A DNA stretch of 64,000 nt, from assembly GCA_034509495.1 (NCBI GenBank), contig CM067524.1, positions 1,241,567-1,305,566 of the forward strand. Direction: 5' to 3'. Each line of letters starts with the position of its first letter. The first letter of the stretch is position 1. Both the position numbers and the translations under genes were made by a program. Shown here piece by piece: positions 50,101-58,519 of this stretch. The notes beneath the pieces were generated by a model that ran no database searches, had not been told where the DNA came from, and was given only the letters and a program-made list of their open reading frames with translations. The stretch comes from Acestrorhynchus altus (taxonomy: Eukaryota; Chordata; Actinopteri; Characiformes; Acestrorhynchidae).

Positions 50101-50499
50101 GTTATTGACCTTCTTTCCGAACAGAACTGCAATCCCAAACTTCGTTCTGGGTGTAGCTGTTTGTTTTTTGATTAGTGTGTAGACTAAATTTATAGATTTA
50201 CAGAAATCCAGTAGGGAGGAATTGAACCCACAACCTTGTAATCAAAATGAACCTTTCCAAGCTCTATATAACAAAAAAGCCAGTTAGGATGCAGTTTGCA
50301 TTCTTCCTACCTGAACAGTGATGATGGCAATCTTGAGGATCTGTAACATTAGCTTCCATGGCTTGCGTCCTCTCGCCTGATATTTCTCACATGGGCTCAT
50401 GAAGAAGTACTTGAGTTTCCTCCTAAGCTTCTCTAGAGCCTGTGACTCCAGATCGGCCTTCACGCCAGACCTACCATCCACTGAAGCCTGCTCAGACAT
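44370..50499 (-). CDS. mcoln3: Mucolipin-3 (TRPML3) endolysosomal cation channel
   Basis: Tetrameric TRPML Ca2+/cation channel of endosomes/lysosomes. Exons in transcript order: 50499-50311, 49509-49345, 48514-48361, 48255-48174, 47436-47340, 47115-47016, 46707-46592, 46083-45934, 45835-45734, 45540-45418, 44833-44627, 44510-44370; 541 residues (human MCOLN3 553). N-terminal LRRKLKYFFMSPCEKY, TM1 LKIAIITVQLILFGLSNEM, the luminal polycystin-mucolipin domain with sequons at N124, N153, N158 and N190, KLKAINLQTVQHDELPDCY, SLILCIRSVI, EFINGWYILIIISD, CFCGWIVLGP, the pore INGDEIYSTFAK (442-445 = NGDE) and S6 YMVLSLFIAIITNTYDTI. The Cys-rich end (533-538, CICLCC) fits the palmitoylated tail. Closer to MCOLN3 than MCOLN2 (VGNHA, LCIRSVI). 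The intron 48173-47437 starts with GC instead of GT. The start codon is the first in-frame Met; an upstream noncoding exon was not located. Confidence 0.94.
44513..44549. repeat. (CA)n microsatellite at a splice acceptor
   Basis: On the - strand (TG)n runs into the TGCAG acceptor of the last mcoln3 exon (44510). Confidence 0.95.
44916..45325. mobile_element. Hairpin repeat element, otophysan type
   Basis: Left-arm pieces AGGACCCCACAAGACCACCT and GTGGGTGGTGGGTCATTCTC are near-perfect inverted complements of the right-arm pieces GAGAATGACCCACCACCCAC and GTGGTCCTGTGGGGTCCTGA (about 45100-45155). A tail runs to CATAATGTTATGGTTGATTG. Noncoding, in the mcoln3 intron 44834-45417. Probably a MITE. 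Confidence 0.75.
45905..45928. repeat. (TG)n microsatellite at a splice donor
   Basis: On the - strand it is a (CA)n tract just after the donor AAG|GTCAGACAC of the mcoln3 exon 45934-46083. Confidence 0.9.
46130..46550. repeat. TGTGTAGTGTATTATAGTGTG low-complexity tract
   Basis: Degenerate TG/TA-rich sequence with recurring GTAGTGTGTGTAATGT and GTCTGTGTAGTGTATTATAG. In the mcoln3 intron between exons at 46083 and 46592. Confidence 0.65.
47140..47235. repeat. (AAT)n / (ATT)n inverted triplet microsatellite
   Basis: About 22 AAT units switch directly into about 10 ATT units, so the two halves are complementary and can form a long hairpin. In the mcoln3 intron between the exons at 47115 and 47340. 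Confidence 0.95.
47470..48145. repeat. 15-bp minisatellite CCTGTCTATACTCAG, about 45 copies
   Basis: Tandem CCTGTCTATACTCAG with recurring variants ending in TCAAA or TTAG. It occupies nearly all of the mcoln3 intron 47437-48173. Because 15 is a multiple of three, the frame stays open on the - strand and spells a DRLSI/DSLSI pentapeptide repeat, which is not a gene. Confidence 0.98.
49790..50180 (+). pseudogene. Tc1-like remnant A (copy 3, internally deleted)
   Basis: Transposase-type sequence (GTGATGGTGTGGGTGCAATT ... GTTCTACCTTTTCTGA) is fused by deletion to end sequence containing GACGTCTGACATGTTGCGTT (50000-50019 region) and GATCAATAAATATTGATCAG. The same two blocks lie further apart in the copy at 15640-16330. 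In the first mcoln3 intron, antisense to the gene. Confidence 0.75.
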
Positions 50500-50879
50500 C
50501 AGTGCAGTTTCCTGACTGTGTACTGAAGGTCTGAACAGGAGCTGAGATCTTATATATACTGGCAGATCAAACTGGCAGAACCAGTGTCTGACCAACTGAC
50601 AGTGACCTTACAGATCAGCTCAAACCATGCATGATGTATAGAGAAAGAGCTCCATTCCTCATCCTTATCTTCATCCAGTCTGCTCACATTCACAGCATAT
50701 CTGTCAATCAAAACCAGCATCATTGTAGGCCACACTAACCCTCAGATAATCACTGTAACAACACACCTTTACTGTAGTTGCCCCATTATCAAACACACAC
50801 ACAATCAGAGACAGGTAACGAAAGGCCCAACTGTATAAAACCACATCATCCTTTAGAACTCTAGGCCAATTCTGATATT

Positions 50880-52040
50880 TTCATAGTTTCACATACTTTT
50901 ATTCACCCAAACATTTATAGGTGTCAGTAACACATACCAGATATTCTTATTTTCAGGAGATCCTGGACTACTCAAATTTTCTTCCTTGGAGATGTACAAC
51001 TTAAGTGAATTTTTATATTTGTATAAATTTGCCCAATGTTAAAAATATACTTGCACCTACAAAGCACTAAAAAAATTTACATCTCAGAAATTCTGTAGGA
51101 GATGATTTAAATGATAATTTAAGAGATATTTGTAATAATTAGATTTATTTTGTTTTATTTGAAATTAATACAAAATAATTTCAAATAAAATTAAAACTTG
51201 GAATATACTTTATTCATTTTTCTGTTCATGCATAAGTATTAATTATGTATGTATAATTTTCCTCTATAACCCAATATCTGGGTCGGAAATGTCATTAGCC
51301 CCACCTCCTCTCACTGATCAGGGTCTACATGCAGGTTGAACATACAGTGAAAAAGGTTTGTGATCATTTAATTAAAAAAGGTCATTTATTTAATATTCAT
51401 TACATATAAATTACTAAATTATTTTTTCTGCCTATCTTCTGCTTTCTGTACTTATGCTGCTACTGGAACCTTAATTTCCCTGAAGGAACCCTCCCAAGAG
51501 ATCAATAAAGTTCTATTCTATTCTATAAAGCTTTTTTGTTGTAAATTTGATACTGTGACTAGAATTTTGTGCCATTTTGAGATTCTGGGTTTGTTTTTTA
51601 AGCTGTAAATCAAACTGATCAACAGAAAAAAGGCTTGAAATGTCACTTTACATGTAATAAATATAAAACATGACAGGTTACATATTTAAATGAAATTGTG
51701 ATCAAGAATGAGCTTGTTTTAAGACATTCAAATGTTTTGAAATATACACAACACACAACAGTAAACATGCACTGGAAGCTCCTTTGGCATTTAAATGGGT
51801 ATTTAATTCAGTTGAAACAAGTGAATTTTAGCTGTTTTCTAAACTGGATAAGACACTGATAATGCACACAATTATTACAACGGATGTGTACAAAGATGTG
51901 TAAATCTTGTAGTTTGTTATGTGTATCATGTCTTTAAATTACTCTGATCCTGAGATATGATGCTTAGAATAAGTCAGTATAAGTTAAGTCAGTACTTATG
52001 ATCAGTTTGGGCTGCAGTGACACAACACCGCCCTCAGAGA
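50880..52040. repeat. Dispersed noncoding repeat, copy 3
   Basis: Carries CCAGATATTCTTATTTTCAG and AGGAGATCCTGGACTACTC (inverted counterpart at about 23215-23250), CTGATCAGGGTCTACATGCA (compare 29640-29860) and AACATGCACTGGAAG ... TTTAATTCAGTTGAAACAAG (compare 29880-29945). AT-rich, without an open frame. Confidence 0.7.
51420..51540 (+). mobile_element. LINE 3' tail
   Basis: TTAATTTCCCTGAAGGAACC then GATCAATAAAGTTCTATTCT and a short TTCTA repeat match the standard 3' end of fish Rex/L2-type LINEs ('aatttccc...gggatcaataaagt' plus a short repeat). Nested in the dispersed repeat. Confidence 0.65.
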
Positions 52041-52063
52041 AATCTGAAATATGTCAATATATA

Positions 52064-53659
52064 CAGTGGGGAAAATAAGTACACCAATTGTGCAAGTTCT
52101 CCCACTTAAAAAGATGAGAGAGGCCTGTAATTGACATCATAGGTAGACCTCAACTATGAGAGACAAAATGTGAAAAAAAAATTGAGAAAATAATTTTGTC
52201 TGACTTTTAAAGAATTTATTTGCAAATAATGGTGGAAAATAAGTATTTGATCACCTACAAACAAGCAAGATTTCTGGCTGTCACAGACCTGTAACTTCTT
52301 TTTTAAGAGGCTCCTCTTTCCCCCACTCATTACCTGTATTAATGGCACCTGTTTGAAGTTGTTAACAGTATAAAAGACACCTGCCCACAACCTCAAACAG
52401 TCACACTCCAAACTCCACTATGGTGAAGATGAAAGAGCTGTCGGAGGACACCAGAAACCGAATTGTAGACCTGCACCAGGCTGGGAAGACTGAATCTGCA
52501 ATAGGCAAGCAGCTTGGTGTGAAGAAATCTACTGTGGGAGCAATAATTAGAAAATGGAAGACCTACAAGACCACTACTAATCTCCTTCGATCTGGGGCTC
52601 CACGCAAGATCTCAGCCCGTGGGGTCAAAATGATCACAAGAACGGTGAGGAAAAATCCCAGAACCACAAGGGGGGATCTAGTGAATGACCTGCAGAAAGC
52701 TGGGACCAACGTTACAAAGGCTACCACCAGCAACACACTACGACGCCAGGGACTCAGATCTTGCAGTGCCAGACGTGTCCCCCTGCTTAGGCCAGTCCAT
52801 ATCCAGGCACGTCTGAAGTTTGCTAGAGAGCATTTGGATGTTCCAGAAGAGTATTGGGAGAATGTCATATGGTCAGATGAAACCAAAGTAGAACTATTTG
52901 GTAAAAACACAACTCGTCGTGTTTGGAGGACAGTGAATGCGGAGTTGCATCCAAAGAACACCATACCAACTGTGAAGCATGGGGGTGGCAACATCATGCT
53001 TTGGGGCTGTTTCTCTGCAAAGGGACCAGGACGACTGGTCCGTGGACATGAAAGAATGAATGGGGCCATGTATTGTGAGATTTTGGGTGCAAACCTCCTT
53101 CCATCAGCAAGGGCAATGAAGATGAAACGTGGCTGGGTCTTTCAGAATGACAATGATCCCAAGCACACTGCCAGGACAACAAAGGAGTGGCTTCGTAAGA
53201 AACATTTCAAAGTCCTGGAGTGGCCTAGCCAGTCTACCGATCTCAACCCCATCGAAAACCTTTGGAGGGAGTTAAAAGTCCGTGTTGCCCGCCGACAGCC
53301 CCAAAACATCACTGCTCTAGAGGAGATCTGCATGGAGGAATGGGCCAACATACCAGCAACAGTGTGTGCCAACCTTGTGAAGACTTACAGAAAACGTTTG
53401 ACCTCTGTCACTGCCAACAGAGGATATACAACAAAGTATTGAGATGAACTTTTGTTATTGACCAAATACTTATTTTCCACCATTATTTGCAAATAAATTC
53501 TTTAAAAGTCAGACAAAATGATTTTCTCAATTTTTTTTTTCACATTTTGTCTCTCATAGTTGAGGTCTACCTATGATGTCAATTAACGGCCTCTCTCATC
53601 TTTTTAAGTGGGAGAACTTGCACAATTGGTGACTGACTAAATACTTATTTTCCCCACTG
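52064..53659 (+). mobile_element. Full-length Tc1-like transposon
   Basis: A 1596-bp element flanked by TA target-site duplications (52062-52063 and 53660-53661). Ends are CAGTGGGGAAAATAAGTA and its complement. Terminal inverted repeats of about 190-200 bp are almost identical, except that the left lacks about 10 bp after AAGTA. Each TIR also has an inner direct repeat (GGTGGAAAATAAGTATTTG, at about 52231-52249 and its complement at about 53463-53480), an IR/DR layout like Sleeping Beauty. It encodes one intact transposase. Confidence 0.96.
52420..53442 (+). CDS. Tc1-like DD34E transposase, apparently intact
   Basis: 340 residues, the usual length for the Tc1 family. The N-terminal paired-like helix-turn-helix region (ELSEDTRNRIVDLHQAGKTE, then AIGKQLGVKKSTVGAIIRKW) is followed by a second HTH with basic residues. 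The catalytic triad is D153 (WSDETK), D244 (QNDNDPKHT) and E279 (LNPIENLW), with 34 residues between D244 and E279. The Gly-rich box KHGGGNIMLWGCFSAKGPGR is present, and the C-terminus is TANRGYTTKY. No stop or frameshift. The start Met lies inside the element after the left TIR. It carries out cut-and-paste transposition into TA sites. Activity is inferred from integrity only. Confidence 0.96.
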   Translation: MVKMKELSEDTRNRIVDLHQAGKTESAIGKQLGVKKSTVGAIIRKWKTYKTTTNLLRSGAPRKISARGVKMITRTVRKNPRTTRGDLVNDLQKAGTNVTKATTSNTLRRQGLRSCSARRVPLLRPVHIQARLKFAREHLDVPEEYWENVIWSDETKVELFGKNTTRRVWRTVNAELHPKNTIPTVKHGGGNIMLWGCFSAKGPGRLVRGHERMNGAMYCEILGANLLPSARAMKMKRGWVFQNDNDPKHTARTTKEWLRKKHFKVLEWPSQSTDLNPIENLWRELKVRVARRQPQNITALEEICMEEWANIPATVCANLVKTYRKRLTSVTANRGYTTKY

Positions 53660-55016
53660 TAGATTTCAAATATGTATAATATTTTGAACATTTGATAATT
53701 ATATCAAAATGGGAATGGAAGGTGGTCTGTTTTGAGACATTTTTCCTGTTCCATTTAACATGTGTTTCTTAAACTGAAATAAAGAAGAAACCAACTTGTC
53801 TCTTTTAAAATGTTACTCATGTCCATAACATTTGTTATATTTTTAAGAGATTTTTAATATTTGTAAAATTTATCAAATTTCAGAGCCAGCAAGTCATAAT
53901 CCAGCCCGGGGTTTTGTTCCAACTCACTCTGCTGCAGCTCAAAGATCCTAAGGAACATTCTGTTCTGAGGGACTGACTTCACACATCACAAACACCTGCT
54001 TCACAGAGCAAGCAACCACGTTTATGTAGAGGCTTGTAATCCAGGTCCAGAAAGTAAAAAAAAAAAAACCACTAAATTTTTGTTCAGGTTGCCTGGGCAA
54101 CATTCTAGTTTTAAGTGTTTCTGAGTGACCAGTGTATTGACCACATCAATCATTATCAAAAGGACAAGTATGCTATTCTTCAAGATGCACTTACTGTCAA
54201 AGTGTGGAAATGCATTTATATTGGGAATGAAGATAAAGGTTGAATAAACAATAAATTATTACATATTTTGACTGATATGATCAATATTTATTGATCTACT
54301 CATACAGAAGTATAAAATGCCTACACAACATTTTGGTATAAAACTGTGTGATACTTCAATAAATCAGAGATTACTTAAAAAAACTATGAGTTGTCTGAGT
54401 TTTCTCTCTCTATCTCTGGTATCTGAATTTGGGGTACTTTACTTTTTACTTTTCCCTAGACCACAGTGCATTCTTAGTGTCTGTGACAAAAAAAAAAACA
54501 ACTGATCTAAGAAAACAAAAATCTGCAAAAATGTTACCCCAATACAAGTTTGAATGACCTGTGTGAAGAAAGAAAGAGAACAAAAACAGACATGAAACGT
54601 CACATGAAACATTGATAAACCTGATGAGAGTAGCACCTGTTCAAAGATTTTGAGAAGACAGACGGTACAGAGGTATACAAATGCATTTACAATATTCTTT
54701 CATTTATGCAATATTCAAATATAAAAGTCCTAAGAAACTCTTAACTAGTGTACCTTTCAGAAGAGTACATTGTCCCAAAATCCAAGACTTCCCATTCTTG
54801 AAGTTTTTTTTTAACACATTGAACACATTGGTTTGCTGGTTTTGGAAAACCAGAAGAGGTCCTAACATAAAGCCTTGATGAATGCCACCACTAGCCTAGA
54901 CACCAACAGTTCAATAAGTTGAGTTAATTACTTGTTGCAGCTTTCTGAAGATCTTTACACTGAATAAATCTGAGAGCCCACACAAGGAGCTGTGTTTATT
55001 TCAGTGTTCCTGAACC
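53660..55016. other. Intergenic / probable bcl10 3' region
   Basis: AT-rich. Part of it is likely bcl10 3' UTR (- strand), but no single polyadenylation signal stands out. TTTATT occurs at 54994-54999, only 18 nt beyond the stop. Contains a Tc1 end fragment at 54240-54320. Confidence 0.45.
54240..54320 (-). mobile_element. Tc1-like element terminal fragment
   Basis: ATCAATATTTATTGATCTAC then TCATACAGAAGT is the same end sequence as at about 15680-15715. Confidence 0.55.
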
Positions 55017-55478
55017 TTAGAGTGTGTTACCAACAGAAGGGCTCAGGGAACGTGAGCGCAGTGGCTGGAAGTTGGCATCCCCACTGCTTCCTGTGCTTCC
55101 ACAAGCCCCGGCATCCATGTCCTGACCCTCTGTCTCAAGCTCATCAGGAAGAGGTGGGGCTCCAGGGTCACCAGGTTTGGGAAGGCACGATGAAGTGGAA
55201 GAGACGTTCAGACTGGCCGCAGAAGCACTGAACGGCAGCGGGTCACGCACCCTACCCTGGTTGGATAAGCAGGGCAGGTTCAATGAGCTTGTCACAGAGG
55301 AGGCGGGGCTGCCTTCCCCGTCAGGATGTAGGCACATGGTGGAGCACTTGTCGTAGTCATAGAGGTCAGTCTTCGAAAGGTCGTTTGTGGCTCCGGGTGT
55401 GTATTTGGATGAGTAACCTGAGCTGGACATACCTACTGCAGGAAAAATAAACCTGTCTGAGATTATTCTATTAGAATA

Positions 55479-55517
<39 letters not shown>

Positions 55518-57954
55518 CTTTACACTACAATCATGACATTAAATTAACATTAAATAATATTAGAAGCAATAACACAAGAAAAGTATTTTAAAGCAAGTGC
55601 TGCTTCTCTTTCATTTAGTGTACCAAATGAATCCAAAATGACTCTGAAACCCTGATCTCCAACTGTATCCATTTATCTAAATCTAACACTGTTACAAGAG
55701 TGTGTTCTTCTTAAGGACTTTTAGACACAGTGAGAGGAAATGCATGTTCCACCCAGGATGTTTAAAATCATACCCATTTCAGTGTTTCTGCATCCCTTCC
55801 ACACTAACACCTTGTGGAGATGAAAATGCTCCCTAGGGTGGAGGATTTTAGGAGCAATCTCTAGGTGGAGCCTTTTGAGAATGCTCTTCTGGGCAGAGGT
55901 TTTTGAGAACACTCTCAAGGGTGGAGGGAAGACATTTTCCAAAGTGGAGGACTCTCCAAGTTGAGCAGCCTCACATCTTGATAAAAAGCTATAGAACTTC
56001 TACTTCTGTGCCGGATCAGGAATGTGGGAAGCATAAACATACCATGGCAGCTAGCTTCATCTTCACTTTGTATTTAGGGCTGTTTTGGTTGTTACACTTG
56101 CTCTTGAGAAATTTGACAAACTTGGCCCATGCTAACATTTTAGGGCAGTTTTGTAATCTTGCATGAACAGAAATAGTTTTGGGAACCGTTTTATTAAACT
56201 CAACAGCTACTTACCTTTCAGAGCCTCCAGTTTCTCATTTTTCACACGCTGCACCTCATCTGTGATCTTAACTATGATGAAGTTGAGGGTCTGGCATCGC
56301 TGGATGGACTCGATGAGGGTGTCTAAGCCACGGGGGTTCTCGGACAGCATGTCCAGCAATTTTCCTACCCGTGTTCCCCGTGTGCTCTTGTGGCTGATCT
56401 CCTCTGTGTCCTCTCGGGTCAGGATCTTCTTTGACCGCAGGTAATCATAATGCCTTTCTGCGATCAGCTTATCCACCAGGTATGGTCGTAGTCTCTCCAG
56501 GACCTTAAACATCACAAGAGCAGACTGAATATATTGGTTTTCACAATATATTGCCCAGCTCATTACATCCCGTCAAGCTCAGTCAGGACCAGAAAATGCA
56601 AGTAAGCTTCCGTTAATATAATCAGGGCAGCAACAAATGTTGGTTGTACTGCAGGTAGCCACGATAACTTTCTTTATCTAATAAATGTATGTTAGAATTT
56701 AATGTTCAGTAGTGAGACTGTAGTTAAGACTGTATTTAGACTGTAGTCAGACTATGTTCAGACCGTAGTGAGATTATTCAGACTGTAGTCACACTGTAGT
56801 GAGACTGTATTCAGAGTTTTGTCAGACTGAAGTTACTGTATTCAGACTAGTTAGACTGTATTCAGACTGTAGTTAAGACTGCAGTCAGACTGTAGTAAGA
56901 CTATAGTCAGACTGCAGTCAGATTTGTAGTCAGGCTGTCATCAGACTGTAGTTAAGACTGTAATAAGACTGTAGTTAAGACTGTAGTCAGGCTGTAGCTA
57001 AGACTGTAATTAAGACTGCAATCAGGCTGTGATCAGACTGTAGCTAAGACTGTAATCAGACTGTAGTTAAGACTGTAATCAGAATGTAGTTAAGACTGTA
57101 ATCAAACTGTAGTTAAAGACTGTAGTTAGACTGTAGTCAGGCTGTAATCAGACTGTAGTTAAGAATGTAATCAGACTGTAGTGAAGACTGTATTTAGACT
57201 GTAGTCAGACTATGTTCAGACCGTAGTGAGACTATTCAGACTGTAGTCACACTGTAGTGAGACTGTATTCAGAGATTTGTCAGACTGAAGTTACTGTATT
57301 CAGACTAGTTAGACTGTATTCAGACTGTAGTTAAGACTGCAGTCAGACTGTAGTCAGATTTGCAGTCAGGCTGTAATCAGACTGTAGTTAACACTAGTCT
57401 GACTAATCTGACTGTAATCAGACTGTAGTTAAGACTGTAGTCAGACTGTAATAAGACTTTAGTTAAGATTGTAATCAGACAGTAATCAGTCTGTAGTTAA
57501 GACTGTAATCAGGCTGTCATCAGACTGTAGTTAAGACTGTAATAAGACTGTAGTTAAGACTGTAATCAGGCTGTCATCAGACTGTAGTTAAGACTGTAAT
57601 AAGACTGTAGTTAAGACTGTAGTCAGGCTGTAGTTAAGACTGTAATCAGAATGTAGTTAAGACTGTAATAAAACTGTAGTTAAAGACTGTAGTTAGACTG
57701 TAGTCAGGCTGTAATCAGACTGTAGTTAAGACTGTAATCAGACTGTAATCAGACTATAGTCAGACTAATAAAACTGCACTGATACTACTGTAATCCCAGT
57801 TGCAGACTGAACCGAATCCCTCTCATAGTTGAACAGGGGACGGTTCGGTTCGGTTCGGTTCGGTTGGTTCGGGGCTGCAGGGAGTCACTAACTCTGCTCT
57901 TACTTCCTTTTTCACTTCGGCCATCTCGTCTTCAGTCAGGTGAGACGCGTCCAT
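55017..57954 (-). CDS. bcl10: BCL10 immune signalling adaptor
   Basis: CARD adaptor of the CARD9/11/14-BCL10-MALT1 complex, which activates NF-kB downstream of immune receptors; cytosolic filament former. Exons in transcript order: 57954-57904, 56503-56215, 55435-55017; GT/AG borders; 252 residues (human 233). Residues 1-17 are MDASHLTEDEMAEVKKE, then the CARD VLERLRPYLVDKLIAERHYD, LRSKKILTREDTEEIS, GKLLDMLSENPRGLDTLIES and FIIVKITDEV, to about residue 113. The rest is a Ser/Thr/Pro-rich tail with SSLNLPCL, PKPGDPGAPPLPDEL and near the end PLRSRSLS. LRSR matches the known MALT1 cleavage site of human BCL10 (after the last Arg), so paracaspase cleavage is probably conserved. The three-exon structure is as in mammals. 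Intron 1 is mostly minisatellite. Confidence 0.96.
55477..55515. repeat. (AAT)n microsatellite
   Basis: About 13 AAT units in bcl10 intron 2. Confidence 0.93.
56690..57780. repeat. GACTGTAGTTAA/GACTGTAATCA minisatellite
   Basis: About 85 degenerate units of 11-14 bp (GACTGTAGTTAA, GACTGTAATCA, GACTGTAGTCA) make up most of bcl10 intron 1 (56504-57903). A block of about 170 bp, including GACTATGTTCAGACCGTAGT and GTCAGACTGAAGTTACTGTA, occurs twice (about 56705-56880 and 57180-57350), showing higher-order duplication. Confidence 0.97.
57842..57868. repeat. (GGTTC)n pentanucleotide repeat
   Basis: Five to six GGTTC units just downstream of the bcl10 exon 1 donor. Confidence 0.9.
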
Positions 57955-58210
57955 TTCCGTCCTTCCGCCTCGCGCTGCTCCGGACCCGCCTGTCCCTGCT
58001 TAATTCCGGGACCAAAACTCACCAACTCCAGCTCGGAGTTACAGTCAGAGAAGCTCTCCGAACCCGAACCGCGGAGGAACCGGCCGGAGCTCACACACAC
58101 ACACACACTCAGGAACTGCAGTTACTTCCTCGTCTCGCGCACTTACGCAAGCGCGCTCTGCTCGCGCAGCACCTTTCATTTACTGCGTCCTTCTGCTCAC
58201 CTGCATCATC
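57955..58210 (-). promoter_or_regulatory. bcl10 CpG-rich promoter / 5' UTR
   Basis: GC- and CpG-rich stretch directly upstream of the bcl10 start codon, without a TATA box, typical of a housekeeping-type vertebrate promoter. The exact start site is not visible. Confidence 0.5.
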
Positions 58211-58214
58211 CCCA

Positions 58215-58515
58215 CCCTGAGAGCACTGAAGATCACTGAAGATCCCTGAGAGCACTGAAGAAGATCCCTGAAGATCACTGAAGATCACTGAGAGCACTGA
58301 AGATCACTGGAGATCCCTGAGCGCACTGAAAATCACAGAGAGCACTGAAGAAGATCACTGAAGATCACTGAGAGCACTGAAGATCACTGAGAGCACTGAA
58401 GATGATCACTGAAAATCACTGAGAACACTGAGAGCACTGAAGATCACGGAAGACCACTGAAGATCACGGAAGAAAAAGATCAGTGCAGATCACTGAAGAG
58501 CACTGAAGAAGAACA
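58215..58515. repeat. AGATCACTGA/GAGCACTGA minisatellite
   Basis: About 25 units of AAGATCACTGA, AGATCCCTGA and GAGCACTGA follow each other directly upstream of the bcl10 CpG region. Confidence 0.95.
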
Positions 58516-58519
58516 CTGG

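Larger units (their letters stand above)
50500..52063. other. mcoln3 5' flank / intergenic
   Basis: No upstream mcoln3 exon could be fixed. Several AGs upstream of 50499 could serve as acceptors. Most of 50880-52040 is dispersed repeat. Confidence 0.5.

Noticed and set aside
50550..50735. Upstream mcoln3 coding exon
   Set aside because: An open frame on the correct strand exists, but the peptide has no likeness to mucolipin N-termini and no convincing donor joins it to the exon starting near 50499.
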